A stretch of DNA of 64,000 bases, taken from contig JAJUJC010000005.1 of the NCBI GenBank assembly GCA_029267335.1, positions 154,360 through 218,359 of the forward strand, written 5' to 3'. The notes beneath the pieces were generated by a model, which worked only from the letters and a program-made list of their open reading frames with translations, searched no databases and was not told the origin of the DNA. The number at the start of each line of letters is the position of its first letter. Position 1 is the first letter of the stretch. The position numbers and the translations under genes are program-made. Shown piece after piece: positions 44,499-53,601 of this stretch. The DNA is from Intestinibacillus massiliensis. GTDB lineage: Bacteria; Bacillota; Clostridia; Oscillospirales; Butyricicoccaceae.

Positions 44499-44591
44499 GT
44501 TTTTCCTCCTTTTAAAACCGTACAACTCCCAGTATAGCGGCACAATGTCAGATTCGCCGCAAGGTATCGTCAAATTGAGGTCAAATAGGGA

Positions 44592-45581
44592 TCAGGTCGT
44601 GCCGCGCACCATGAGTTTGGGGGGCAGTACGGTCGAAAGCTCCGTGACCGGCTCTCCTGCGAGCAGCGCGGTCATGCGCTCGACGCTCAGCCGTCCCATG
44701 CTGCGCACCTTGCTGTGCACCGAGGTGAGCGCAGGCTCGAGCAGGGGACAGATGGCGGAATCGTCGTAACCGACGACTGCAAGATCGTGCGGCACTCGCA
44801 GTCCGAGCCGCGCCGCCGCCTTGAGTGTGCCCGCGGCGATCACGTCGTTCGCGGCAAAGATCGCGGTCGGTCGGTCGGGCTGACCGAGCAGTTCAAGCGC
44901 CGCACGGGTCGCGCTTTCGATCTCGGGGTCGCACATTTTGATGCTCTGCGCGTGCAGCGGGATGTTAAGCTCCTGCGCAATCTGCAAAAACGCGTGATAG
45001 CGTTCGCTGCTGATATAAGGGGAAAACCGCCCCGCGAGCATCGCGATCTTGCGGTGTCCGCGCGCGACGAGATGCGCGAGCACCTGCCGCACGCCGTCGG
45101 TCTCATCGGACAGGATGCAGGGCAGCTCATGCCCGGGGATGCGGTTGTTGACGAGCACGACCGCGATGTGCTGCGTCTGAAACTCGGATACCAGATCGGC
45201 GGGTGCGTTGCCGCCGAGGATGACCCCCTCGATCTGCTTACGCTGCGCGGTGTCCGAAGCGAGCCGCCAGTCCGCCGCCGTCGAGATGACAAGCTGATAG
45301 TCCGAGCGGTTGGTTTCCTGCATGATGCCCTCGCAGATGCCCGCGTAAAATTCGTCGAGAATGGTCGCGTCCTTCTTGCAGATGAGAAACGCGATCTTGT
45401 CCGTGCGCTGCCGCGCCATCGCCCGCGCAATGGCGTTGGGCGAGTAGTGCAGCAGTTCGGCGGCTTCTAGCACACGGCGGCGGGTGTCCTCCCGCACACG
45501 CGAGGGATCGGAAAAGGCACGCGACACCGTTGCGGTGGACACACCGGACAGGCGGGATACGTCATAAATGGTCGGATTCAC
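44592..45581 (-). CDS. LacI-family regulator of the ABC importer
   Basis: 329 residues from GTG 45581, preceded by GAGGG six bases upstream; an in-frame ATG at 45599 lies in the operator and has no ribosome site. Helix-turn-helix TIYDVSRLSGVSTATVSRAF at residues 4-23, hinge YSPNAIARAMA, then the sugar-sensing domain (GVILGGNAP, TAIFAANDVIAAGTLKAA, LAVVGYDDSAICPLLEP). Encoded just upstream of the importer, it presumably represses importer and itself via the operator at 45599-45613. Confidence 0.92.
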   Translation of the reverse strand: MNPTIYDVSRLSGVSTATVSRAFSDPSRVREDTRRRVLEAAELLHYSPNAIARAMARQRTDKIAFLICKKDATILDEFYAGICEGIMQETNRSDYQLVISTAADWRLASDTAQRKQIEGVILGGNAPADLVSEFQTQHIAVVLVNNRIPGHELPCILSDETDGVRQVLAHLVARGHRKIAMLAGRFSPYISSERYHAFLQIAQELNIPLHAQSIKMCDPEIESATRAALELLGQPDRPTAIFAANDVIAAGTLKAAARLGLRVPHDLAVVGYDDSAICPLLEPALTSVHSKVRSMGRLSVERMTALLAGEPVTELSTVLPPKLMVRGTT

Positions 45582-45598
45582 TTGGTTGCCCTCATTCA

Positions 45599-45613
45599 TG
45601 TAAGCGTTTACAT
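45599..45613 (-). promoter_or_regulatory. cre-like / LacI-type operator
   Basis: Minus-strand ATGTAAACGCTTACA fits the CcpA cre consensus WTGNAANCGNWNNCA at every fixed position and contains a near-perfect 14-bp palindrome with a central CpG. It lies 18 bases upstream of the GTG start. It may be the regulator's own operator, a catabolite repression site, or both. Confidence 0.7.
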
Positions 45614-45673
45614 TATGTGTTTTGGAAAAGAGCCTGTGCCGATTTCCCTGCTGCAAGCCCTTGTTCTACGTCT

Positions 45674-45702
45674 AATCTAACACCATCTTACACAAAAAGC
45701 AA
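45674..45702 (-). promoter_or_regulatory. Possible promoter of the LacI-ABC operon
   Basis: Minus strand TTGCTT (45702-45697), 17-base spacer, TAGATT (45679-45674). It would place the operator at about +55 to +70, a roadblock position. The stretch 45703-45814 holds nothing else I can identify. Confidence 0.5.
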
Positions 45703-45814
45703 CCGCTAAATGCTTCGTTTTTGGAAATTCATCTAGTTTTTCTAAATATGCCGTATGTTTTTTATCCATATTGCTCTTTCGTATGTAACCCATTACATTT
45801 TTATGCGGAAAAAA

Positions 45815-45851
45815 TACAGAGACCCATCCGGATACCGGATGGGTCTCTGTA
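45815..45851 (-). terminator. Terminator of the esterase gene
   Basis: A 17-bp perfect stem (45815-45831 with 45835-45851) around ATA. Read on the minus strand it is followed by a six-T run, 18 bases after the stop at 45870. Confidence 0.93.
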
Positions 45852-45869
45852 AATCGGTTTGTATGTGAT

Positions 45870-47807
45870 TTAGGCGTTCTTTGAAACGCAGGAATTGACC
45901 CAGTCGATGAAGTTCGTCGTGCTGTCGCCCGTGCGTTCTGCAAGCGTGTGCTTCATGCCCCACACGGTCTCGAAATCGACATTTTTGACATTGCTGTTCA
46001 TTTGCAGCGCAAGCGCAAGATTGGTTTCCGTGGTCAGCGCGGTATCGCCCTGCTCGATGCCGGTGCGGATACGCCAGTATTTTGCAAGCGTGCTCGCGCC
46101 GTAGCCCTTGTACGTTTCGCTGACATAGTACATGGGGTTATACATGTTCATGCGGTCCGCCATCGACGTGCCGATCGTGTCGGTCTGCGCCAGATCGGTC
46201 GTGAAATCGGTCGGATAAGACGCGTTCCAGCCCGAGAGCGCGGCGTATTTTTCCTTGTTCGTCGTCAGAAGCTGCGCCATCACACTGTCGAAATGCAGCG
46301 AATCGCTTGCGTCGTTGCCAAACAGGTCGTTTTCACCCTGCGAGCGGTCGGGCGCATCGAACGCACCCACGCTCTTGGTCGCGGTCTTACAGTTTTTGAC
46401 GAAATCCGCAAGGCTCGTGATCTTGGCGGTGTTGGTTGCCGCGTCATAGGTCACCCACGGTCCGTTCGCATTGAGCGCGGCAATGTAGTCCTGTACGGTC
46501 TGATAGGTCTTGGCTTCGGTCTGCGTGCCGCCGGTCGGGCCGCCCTGCGGCATGCCTTCGGGTTTTGTGCCGCCCTGCGGCATGCCCTGGGGTTTTGTGC
46601 CGCCCTGCATGCCTGCCGGTGCGCCCGCTGCCGCGCCGCCGCTGCCTTGGATGCCGTTGCCCTGCGGCGCGCCACCGCCGCCGCCGAAGTTGCCCGAGGC
46701 GTTGAACGCCGTGCTTTCGGTGTACGGGAAGGTCGTATCCGTCAGGAAGTGATTGAGCGAGGTCTCGATCTCGCTCACGAGATAGTGATAATAGCTGCCC
46801 GCAAGATAGATACCGTCCGTGCTCTTTTCCAGTGTGAGCGCGTTGCCGTCCTTGTCCTTCAGCCCAAGCGTGTTGACATATTCCGCGAACTGCGCCGCCA
46901 TGTCGTCGGACAGCGCCGCGGTCCAGGTGCCGTCCGCGCGGGTGTCGCTCGTCGAGAACTGTCCCATATTCCATTCATACGCTTCGTTCGCCTCGTCGAG
47001 CGCGGTAATCGGACACCAACACATGGAACCGGTCACAGCATCGCTGATGTAGTTGCCCTTCGCGTCGGTCATCGCAGCGCCGATCGAGGTCAGATAGGCG
47101 TAATAGAGCGTGCTGTCGCCGGTTGCGCCCATGAGCGCGCTCTGCGCGCCGCCGCCGCTCATGCCAAAGCTGTAGACCTGATTGACGTCGCCCGGCAGCG
47201 AGCCTGCGTTCATGCGGTAATAGCGCACCGCCGCCTTGAGGTCGGTCACGCCCCACGGGGCGCCGCCGCTGTAGGTCAGCTTGTTTGCATCGTCATAGCC
47301 GTTCGAGCGACCGCGCATGCCTGCATACACATAGATAAAGCCCGCCTTGAGATAATCGCTCAGCCCGTCATAACTGTATTCGGTCGGCGCTTGCTGTGCC
47401 ATATAGCCGGGCGTGTTCACGGGAAGCACGACCGGCGCGGTCGTTGCGGTATATTTGCCCACCTTGCCGCTCGCATTGACCGTGCAGGTGTAGGTGCCGT
47501 TGCCGTTGTCCTTCGCGGTCATGTACGCGCCCGGCACATAGATGCCCATGGTCTCGTAATCGGTCGTTGCGGGGTTCGAGCAATAGCCCACGCCGATCTG
47601 ATAGTAAACGTTGTTATCGGCATCATACTGCCATTTGGTATTGTCCAGTGTGAGCGCCGTGTTGTCCTGCTTGTAGTTTGCGAGCGCGGTCGCGACTGCG
47701 TCGGTCACGGCGCTCTGCGCGGTCGTGTCCGGGGCGGGCGTGCCGCAGCCCGCGAGCATCGCGCCGATCAGCCCCATGCTGAGGACTGCCTTGATCGTTC
47801 TGTTCAT
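45870..47807 (-). CDS. Secreted alpha/beta-hydrolase lipoprotein, tannase/feruloyl-esterase-like
   Basis: 645 residues. Lipoprotein signal with lipobox MLAGC (Cys 21). The catalytic Ser lies in YSFGMSGGGAQSALMGA (GxSxG-type elbow, about residue 219); a C-terminal WGMKHTLAERTGDSTTNF segment offers His. A cysteine pair in GSMCWCPIT follows the nucleophile. A Gly/Pro/Met-rich insertion at about 375-435 contains two copies of the 10-residue repeat TKPxGMPQGG and probably forms a flexible loop. Resembles subtype B tannases and related phenolic-ester hydrolases acting outside the cell; assignment is from motif recall. An OmpR-type sensor pair is encoded directly upstream. Confidence 0.65.
   Translation of the reverse strand: MNRTIKAVLSMGLIGAMLAGCGTPAPDTTAQSAVTDAVATALANYKQDNTALTLDNTKWQYDADNNVYYQIGVGYCSNPATTDYETMGIYVPGAYMTAKDNGNGTYTCTVNASGKVGKYTATTAPVVLPVNTPGYMAQQAPTEYSYDGLSDYLKAGFIYVYAGMRGRSNGYDDANKLTYSGGAPWGVTDLKAAVRYYRMNAGSLPGDVNQVYSFGMSGGGAQSALMGATGDSTLYYAYLTSIGAAMTDAKGNYISDAVTGSMCWCPITALDEANEAYEWNMGQFSTSDTRADGTWTAALSDDMAAQFAEYVNTLGLKDKDGNALTLEKSTDGIYLAGSYYHYLVSEIETSLNHFLTDTTFPYTESTAFNASGNFGGGGGAPQGNGIQGSGGAAAGAPAGMQGGTKPQGMPQGGTKPEGMPQGGPTGGTQTEAKTYQTVQDYIAALNANGPWVTYDAATNTAKITSLADFVKNCKTATKSVGAFDAPDRSQGENDLFGNDASDSLHFDSVMAQLLTTNKEKYAALSGWNASYPTDFTTDLAQTDTIGTSMADRMNMYNPMYYVSETYKGYGASTLAKYWRIRTGIEQGDTALTTETNLALALQMNSNVKNVDFETVWGMKHTLAERTGDSTTNFIDWVNSCVSKNA
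46541..46610. repeat. 30-bp tandem repeat inside the esterase gene
   Basis: Two near-identical 30-bp units (46541-46570, 46571-46600; two or three differences) and the first bases of a third. They encode TKPEGMPQGG and TKPQGMPQGG. Copy number may vary between strains. Confidence 0.85.
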
Positions 47808-47942
47808 ATCCTGTTCCCTTCCCGCGCCAGTCGTGCGGCGCGCCGTGTGTTTTCATTGCAAACAGCATATCGCACGCGCGTGTCCTTTCGCGTACCAACC
47901 GTGCGCAAAGGATACGCAAAGCTGCGGCAAATTGCGGCAGCT

Positions 47943-49343
47943 TTAGCCCTGGTCGGACGGAAAGTGCAGCGTGAACACGGTTTCGCCGTCCACGCGCACG
48001 CATGCCGTGCCGCCCTGCCGCTCGACCGCCGCCTTCACGATCGCAAGCCCAATGCCGTTTTTGCCGTTCGCGCCCTTGTAGAAGCGGTCGAACACATGGG
48101 GCAGCGCCTCAGGTGCGATGCCGTCGCCGTCGTCCGCGACCGCGATGGTCACGCCATCCGGCACGCGTTGCACGCGCAGCGTGATGCGGGTGTGGGCATA
48201 GCGCAGCGCATTGGTCAGCAGATTGGTCACGGCGCGCTCCAGATCGTCCTCATGACAGCACAGCAGGACCGGTTCGTCGTCGAACTCGTACTCAAAGTGC
48301 AGTCCCTGCGCCTGCGCGACGGTTTGCAGCGGCTCGGCCGCGCGCGCGACGGTCTCGCGAACATCGCCACACTGCTTTTCAACCGTCCACGCGGGGCTGT
48401 CCATGCGCGAGAGAAAGAGCAGATCCTCGACCATGCCGCTCAAGCGCTCGGTCTCCGTGAGCAGTACCTGCACGTACGCACGCGGCTCCATCACGCCGCA
48501 CGCGATGCCCTCGGCATAGCAGCGGATCGCCATGAGCGGCGTGCGCAGCTCGTGTGAAACGTTCTGAAAAAAGGTCTTTTGGTCCTTGTCATACGCGTCG
48601 AGTCGCTCCGCCGCGCGGTTCATCGTGTGCGCAAGCTGCTCGAACTCCACGTCCTGAAAGTGAAACTCCCGCGGGGCAAAGCTGCCGCCGCCCAGTTCCT
48701 CCGCAAACTGGGCAAGCTGCCGAAGCGGTCTTGTGACCGTGCCCGCAATCGCATTTGCAACAAAAAGGCAGATGAGCAGCGCGCACGCGACGATCGCGGC
48801 GAGCGTCGTGTTGATGCCCGCGAGCAGCGTGCCCACGTCGGTCACATCCACATAGAGCACCATGTACACCGCGTCGAGATGCGGGTCGTCGATCGCGGTG
48901 ACGAAATAATCGCGCCCGTCCACCGTAAGCCGCACATGGTCGGTCGCGGTCAGGGACATCCCTCTGTCCCGCAGCGCCGCAGCAAGGGTCTGCGCGGTAG
49001 CGGTCGTGTCGCTGTCGCGCGAATCGACGTCGGTCACGCGGTAATCCGCATCGGTGTTAAAGATACGCACCTCGGTATGCAGGTTATTTTTGACTAGCTT
49101 GGACAGATTGGGCAGCAGCCGGTGCATGCCCTCCGGCATAGGCGCGTGCTCCTCTTCCCCGCGCTCCTTGCCGGGTACGCGGCGCACATCGTCCTGTGCT
49201 TCGGCAAGCTGCTCGCGTACCGTTTCGGAGATATAATTGCGGAAATACAGGTTAAAGCTGAGTGAAATGCATGCAAACACCGCGAGCATGAGCGCGAGCA
49301 GCCGCAGAAAAATACGCGGCGCAATGTGATGACGCGCGGTCAT
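47943..49343 (-). CDS. Sensor histidine kinase, OmpR/EnvZ class
   Basis: 466 residues. TM1 at about 11-32, an extracellular domain of about 135 residues, TM2 at about 180-202, HAMP (TVTRPLRQLAQFAEEL), phospho-acceptor helix FFQNVSHELRTPLMAIR (His about 268) and ATPase with N box NLLTNALRYA, G1 DDGDGI and GIGLAIVKA. It overlaps the regulator gene by four bases. The esterase gene starts 135 bases downstream on the same strand, making it a likely target or co-transcribed partner. The signal is unknown. Confidence 0.93.
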   Translation of the reverse strand: MTARHHIAPRIFLRLLALMLAVFACISLSFNLYFRNYISETVREQLAEAQDDVRRVPGKERGEEEHAPMPEGMHRLLPNLSKLVKNNLHTEVRIFNTDADYRVTDVDSRDSDTTATAQTLAAALRDRGMSLTATDHVRLTVDGRDYFVTAIDDPHLDAVYMVLYVDVTDVGTLLAGINTTLAAIVACALLICLFVANAIAGTVTRPLRQLAQFAEELGGGSFAPREFHFQDVEFEQLAHTMNRAAERLDAYDKDQKTFFQNVSHELRTPLMAIRCYAEGIACGVMEPRAYVQVLLTETERLSGMVEDLLFLSRMDSPAWTVEKQCGDVRETVARAAEPLQTVAQAQGLHFEYEFDDEPVLLCCHEDDLERAVTNLLTNALRYAHTRITLRVQRVPDGVTIAVADDGDGIAPEALPHVFDRFYKGANGKNGIGLAIVKAAVERQGGTACVRVDGETVFTLHFPSDQG

Positions 49344-50047
49344 GTGCCGCTCCCGGCGACCGTGAGCCGGAAACCGAAGCCCCAGACCGCGTCGACGCGC
49401 ATGCGACTGCCCTCAAGTTTTTTGCGCAGACGGCGCACGGTGTCGTCGGTCGCACGGGTCTCGATGTGCGTTTCATAGCCCCACACCTGGCGCAGCAGTT
49501 CCTCGCGCGACACCGCGTGTTCGGGGCGCGCCGCGAGATAGGCGAGCAGCTCGAACTCGTTTGGCGTAAGCCCCAGTTCACGACCGTCCAGAAACGCTTT
49601 TTTTGCGCCGCTGTCGATCGTCACATCCCCGCAGACAAGCTGCTGTGCGCTCTGCCGCGCATGCAGCCCCTGCTGCTCATACGCGATGCGCCGGAAGATC
49701 GCCTTGACGCGCAGCGTGAGCGCCATGGGGGAAAAGGGCTTGACCAGATAATCATCGCTGCCCAGACTGATGCCCTTGGCATAATCGAAATCGGAATCAC
49801 GCGCGGTCAGCATGATGATGGGCACGGTGCTCCTCTCGCGCAGGCGGCTGCACACGGTGAAGCCGTCCGAACCGGGCATCATGACATCCAGAATGACAAG
49901 GTCGCACTCGCATTGCAGAAACCGCGCGAGCAGCCCGTCTCCCGTCGCGAACGCGGTCACGGCATAGCCGTCGTTTTCCAAAAAAATCTTGATCGCTTCG
50001 CGGATCGCGTCGTCATCATCCGCGATATAAATGTGCTTTTTGTCCAT
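49340..50047 (-). CDS. OmpR-family response regulator
   Basis: 235 residues from ATG 50047. Receiver domain: IYIADDDDAI acidic cluster, phospho-acceptor Asp in LVILDVMMPGSDG (about residue 53), Lys in DDYLVKPFSP. Winged-helix DNA-binding domain from about residue 135: LGLTPNEFELLAYLA and VWGYETHIETRATDDTVRRL. First of the pair; the ATGA overlap couples it to the kinase. Upstream lies the oadB terminator. Confidence 0.95.
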   Translation of the reverse strand: MDKKHIYIADDDDAIREAIKIFLENDGYAVTAFATGDGLLARFLQCECDLVILDVMMPGSDGFTVCSRLRERSTVPIIMLTARDSDFDYAKGISLGSDDYLVKPFSPMALTLRVKAIFRRIAYEQQGLHARQSAQQLVCGDVTIDSGAKKAFLDGRELGLTPNEFELLAYLAARPEHAVSREELLRQVWGYETHIETRATDDTVRRLRKKLEGSRMRVDAVWGFGFRLTVAGSGT

Positions 50048-50140
50048 AGCTCGATCCTCTCTCGTTCTCCCTGATTGTGCTTGCACTCTCAGTTTATGGC
50101 GAATGCGTGCAAAAAACAAGGAAAATTTGGTGCAAACAGC

Positions 50141-50168
50141 AAAAAGCCGGAGCAAGCTCCGGCTTTTT
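50141..50168. terminator. Terminator of the oad operon
   Basis: AAAAAGCCGGAG / CTCCGGCTTTTT perfect 12-bp stem with a four-base loop, 22 bases after the oadB stop on the minus strand. Confidence 0.93.
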
Positions 50169-50190
50169 GGGAAAAAATGCGTGCAATCGT

Positions 50191-51327
50191 TTATGCGCCG
50201 AACACCTTGAGCAGGAAGCCCGCCGCGACTGCCGAGCCGATGACGCCCGCAACATTCGGGCCCATCGCGTGCATGAGCAGGAAGTTCGCGGGGTTCGCCT
50301 TCTGCCCCTCGACCTGCGAGACGCGCGCTGCCATCGGCACCGCGGACACGCCCGCCGAACCGATGAGCGGATTGATCTTGCCGCCCGTGACGATGTACAT
50401 GATCTTGCCGAACAGCACGCCGCCGACTGTGGACAACATGAATGCCAGCAGGCCGAGAATGATGATCTTGATCGTGTCCCACGTCAGGAACGTCGATGCG
50501 ATCGCCTTGCAGCCGACCGACAAACCGAGGAAGATCGTCACAATGTTGATGAGCGCATTCTGCGCGGTGTCCGACAGGCGGTCGACCACGCCGCACTCGC
50601 GGAACAGGTTGCCGAGCATGAGCATACCGATCAGCGGCGCGGTATCCGGAATGAGCAGGATAACCAGAATGCTGACTGCGATCGGGAATACGATCTTTTC
50701 CGTCTTGGTCACCGTGCGAAGCTGCACCATTTCGACCTCGCGTTCCTTTTTCGTGGTCATCAGGCGCATGATCGGCGGCTGAATGAGCGGAATGAGCGCC
50801 ATATAGGAATACGCGGCAATCGCGATCGCAGGCAGGTAATCCTTCGCCAGACGGGACGCGACCAGGATCGAGGTCGGGCCGTCCGCGCCGCCGATGACGC
50901 CGATCGCCGCGGCGACCGGACCGGGGAAGCCGAGCGCGAGCGCGAGCAGGAACGCCGCAAAAATGCCGAGCTGCGCCGCCGCACCGAGCAGCAGCGAGGA
51001 CGGACGCGCGATCAGCGGACCGAAATCGGTCATCGCGCCGATGCCGAGAAAGATGATCGACGGATAGATTGCCTTTTCCACGCCCTGATAGAAGAACCAG
51101 AACAGACCGCTGTTTTCGGTCAGGATACCGGTCAGCGGAAAGTTTGCCATGAGCACGCCGAACGCGATCGGCACGAGCAGCAGCGGCTCGAACTTTTTGA
51201 CAATGCCGAGATAGAGCAGCACGCAGCCGATGACGAGCATAATCAGGATCTTGGGATCCGCCGCGATCGCAGCAAAGCCCGACTCACGCAGGATCTTTTC
51301 CATGACCCCCAGAAAGGAGAACTGCAT
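50191..51327 (-). CDS. oadB: Na+-translocating decarboxylase beta subunit
   Basis: 378 residues, the standard length, with about nine to eleven membrane helices. Conserved segments for Na+ transport: [37 protein letters not shown] (the Asp in GGADGPT is essential in the family), [17 protein letters not shown], and [19 protein letters not shown]. It decarboxylates the carboxybiotin formed by the alpha subunit and exports two Na+. Last gene of the oadA-oadG-BCCP-oadB operon. The same protein family serves methylmalonyl- and glutaconyl-CoA decarboxylases, but OadA decides the substrate. Confidence 0.94.
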   Translation of the reverse strand: MQFSFLGVMEKILRESGFAAIAADPKILIMLVIGCVLLYLGIVKKFEPLLLVPIAFGVLMANFPLTGILTENSGLFWFFYQGVEKAIYPSIIFLGIGAMTDFGPLIARPSSLLLGAAAQLGIFAAFLLALALGFPGPVAAAIGVIGGADGPTSILVASRLAKDYLPAIAIAAYSYMALIPLIQPPIMRLMTTKKEREVEMVQLRTVTKTEKIVFPIAVSILVILLIPDTAPLIGMLMLGNLFRECGVVDRLSDTAQNALINIVTIFLGLSVGCKAIASTFLTWDTIKIIILGLLAFMLSTVGGVLFGKIMYIVTGGKINPLIGSAGVSAVPMAARVSQVEGQKANPANFLLMHAMGPNVAGVIGSAVAAGFLLKVFGA

Positions 51328-51342
51328 TTGTCAGCCCTCCCG

Positions 51343-51732
51343 TCACAACGTGCACAGCACAGCGCCCGTATCGACCACCGCGCCCTGCGCGACCGCGACC
51401 GACGACACCGTGCCGTCATGCGGCGCAAAAATTTCGTTTTCCATCTTCATCGCTTCAAGGATGAAGAGCACGTCGCCGCGCTTGACCGCCTGGCCTGCGG
51501 CGCACTTGACCTGCAGGATCGTGCCCGGCATCGGCGAGGAGATGGTCTCCGCGCCGGCAGGAGCGGCGACAGGCGCCGCAGCGGGGGCGGGTGCAGCAGC
51601 CGGCGCGGGCGCGGGCGCGGGCGCTGCCGCGATCACGGGCGCGTCGCCGGTCGGCATGGCAGTCGCCTGCCCCTTGTCCACCTCGACTTCATACTGTTTG
51701 CCGTTGAGCGTTACGATATATTTCATTTTCAT
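51343..51732 (-). CDS. Biotin carboxyl carrier protein subunit
   Basis: 129 residues. A short N-terminal strand domain (KYIVTLNGKQYEVEVDKG), a 35-residue Ala/Pro hinge and a biotinyl domain with EAMKMEN (biotinylated Lys) near residue 95 and SPMPGTI. It carries CO2 from the alpha to the beta subunit. In many species this domain is fused to OadA; here it is a separate gene, 16 bases before oadB. Confidence 0.93.
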   Translation of the reverse strand: MKMKYIVTLNGKQYEVEVDKGQATAMPTGDAPVIAAAPAPAPAPAAAPAPAAAPVAAPAGAETISSPMPGTILQVKCAAGQAVKRGDVLFILEAMKMENEIFAPHDGTVSSVAVAQGAVVDTGAVLCTL

Positions 51733-51780
51733 TTCCCCCAGACGTTAAAATCGGACGTAATATGCGCTTTTTGCGCATCA

Positions 51781-52155
51781 TTAGATCGCCTTGATGGACT
51801 TGAAGGTCAGCTCGCCGAGCGGTATGCCGGTCTCGTCGCTGACGATCGCCATGATGCACGCGGCGGTCAGATCGTCGACCCCGGACAGCGCCACCGTGCC
51901 GCCGAACGGCGCAGTCTGCGCGGTCGAAGCCGCGGGCATGACGGGCGCGGCGGGCGGTGTCGCAGGACGCGCTGCGGGCGCGGGCACGGGTGCGGGGCTG
52001 CCGACCGGTGCGGGACGACGCGCAAGCGAACCCGCCGCGCGCGAGATGAGCACGATCATCAAAGACAGCGCCGCGAGTACCACAAAGACGATAAAAAATC
52101 CTGAAACCGAGATCAAAAGCGCTTCAAGTGCACTCAATTTCGCAACTGCCATCAC
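51781..52155 (-). CDS. oadG: OadG-type membrane subunit of the Na+ decarboxylase
   Basis: 124 residues. One membrane helix near the N terminus (about 15-36, SGFFIVFVVLAALSL), an Ala/Pro-rich linker (about 45-80) and a C-terminal GVDDLTAACIMAIVSDETGI domain similar to MmdE/OadG ends. The small gamma/delta subunit binds the complex to the membrane and stabilises it. It overlaps the oadA stop by four bases; 48 bases separate it from the carrier gene. Confidence 0.8.
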   Translation of the reverse strand: MMAVAKLSALEALLISVSGFFIVFVVLAALSLMIVLISRAAGSLARRPAPVGSPAPVPAPAARPATPPAAPVMPAASTAQTAPFGGTVALSGVDDLTAACIMAIVSDETGIPLGELTFKSIKAI

Positions 52156-53543
52156 TGTACCTCCCGAATGCTGTAGGATACCCGCAGCGGCACGCCGCTG
52201 TCGCGCTTGGCAAAATACTGTTCCGCCTGCTGCGGGAAGGCGATATAGCTGAGCACGTCCTCCTCGGAGTGCGCCCGATCGCCCAGATATGCCTTCGCTG
52301 CGTCAAATTCCGGCGCGACGGTCTCCGCATAGCGTCCCTCGATGGGCCGCTCGTCACCGAGCACCTTGTGGGCGAGCTCTTCATTGATTGCGCCGGGCGC
52401 CTTGCCGTATTCGCCGCGGATATATGCCTTGATCTCCTTGCCGATGTTCTTGTATCGCTCTCCGAGCAGCACATTGACGGTCGCCTGTACGCCGACCATC
52501 TGGGACAGCGGTGTGACGAGCGGCGGATAGCCCAGATCGGCGCGCACGCGCGGGGTCTCCTCCAGCACCTCGTCCAGACGGTGCATCGCGTTTTGCGCCT
52601 TGAGCTGTGCGACCAGATTGGACAGCATGCCGCCCGGGATCTGGTATACGAGCGCATCCGCCTTCGTGCCGAGCACATAGGGGTCTAGCGTGCCCTGCGC
52701 GATGAACTTATCCTTGACGGGCATGAAGAAATCGTTCACTTTTTTGAGTGTGTCGCGCTGTACGCCGCAGTCATAGCCCATTTCGCTCAGCGTGTAAACG
52801 AGCGACTCGGTCGCGGGCTGGCTCGTACCGCCGGCAAAGGTCGAGGTCGCGCAGTCGATGCCCGCCGCGCCCGCTTCCGCCGCCTTGAGGTACGTCATCG
52901 CCCCCAAACCGGTCGTCGCATGCGTGTGGACATAGATCGGGATGGAAATTTCCTTTTTGAGCGCGGTCACAAGGTCGAAGCACACCTGCGGGCTCATAAT
53001 GCCCGCCATGTCCTTGATGCACAGCGAATTACAGCCCATCGCCTCGATCTGCTTGCCCAAACCGACATACATTTCAAGGTTGTGGATGGGGCTGATCGTG
53101 TAGCAGATTGTGCCCTGTGCATGACCGCCGTTTTTCAGGCACTCATCGACCGCAGTTTCGATGTTGCGCATATCGTTGAGCGCATCGAAAATACGGATGA
53201 TGTCCATGCCGTTTTCGATGGACTTGCGCACGAATCGGCGCACGGTATCATCGGAATAATGATGATACCCAAGCAGGTTCTGTCCGCGCAGCAGCATTTG
53301 CAGCTTGGTGTTCTTCATGTGCTTGCGGATGACACGCAGCCGCTCCCATGGATCCTCGCCCAAATACCGCAGGCAGGAGTCAAACGTTGCGCCGCCCCAG
53401 CATTCCACCGAATGGTAGCCCACGCTGTCCATCAGGTCGAGCGCCGCTTCGAAATCCGCCATCGGCAGCCGTGTTGCCATGAGCGATTGGTTCGCGTCAC
53501 GCAGCACGGTCTCTGTGATGTGTAGTTGCACCTCTTGATTCAC
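52152..53543 (-). CDS. oadA: Oxaloacetate decarboxylase alpha subunit (carboxyltransferase)
   Basis: 463 residues, GTG start. TIM barrel carboxyltransferase: TVLRDANQSLMATRLP, SVECWGGATFDSC, LRGQNLLGYHHYSDD, CIKDMAGIMSP (carboxylated Lys), YVHTHATTGLG (metal His pair) and the PGGMLSNL conserved-domain segment. It transfers CO2 from oxaloacetate to biotin. It lacks a biotin domain, supplied by the separate carrier protein. First gene of the operon; converts oxaloacetate to pyruvate while energising a Na+ gradient. Ribosome site is weak. Confidence 0.95.
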   Translation of the reverse strand: MNQEVQLHITETVLRDANQSLMATRLPMADFEAALDLMDSVGYHSVECWGGATFDSCLRYLGEDPWERLRVIRKHMKNTKLQMLLRGQNLLGYHHYSDDTVRRFVRKSIENGMDIIRIFDALNDMRNIETAVDECLKNGGHAQGTICYTISPIHNLEMYVGLGKQIEAMGCNSLCIKDMAGIMSPQVCFDLVTALKKEISIPIYVHTHATTGLGAMTYLKAAEAGAAGIDCATSTFAGGTSQPATESLVYTLSEMGYDCGVQRDTLKKVNDFFMPVKDKFIAQGTLDPYVLGTKADALVYQIPGGMLSNLVAQLKAQNAMHRLDEVLEETPRVRADLGYPPLVTPLSQMVGVQATVNVLLGERYKNIGKEIKAYIRGEYGKAPGAINEELAHKVLGDERPIEGRYAETVAPEFDAAKAYLGDRAHSEEDVLSYIAFPQQAEQYFAKRDSGVPLRVSYSIREVQ

Positions 53544-53601
53544 TCCGTTTCTTCTGTCAATTTTCTATCACAAAATCAAATCCCAATTCTTTAACTATTT
53601 T

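Noticed and set aside
43665..44573. 25-residue N-terminal extension of the MalG-type permease
   Set aside because: The ATG at 44498 has AAAGGAGG directly upstream; the extension has no ribosome site.
45948..48557. 869-codon open frame on the plus strand
   Set aside because: Antisense shadow of the esterase lipoprotein and kinase genes; rich in Arg, His, Ala and Val as expected from GC-rich antisense frames, no domain recognised.
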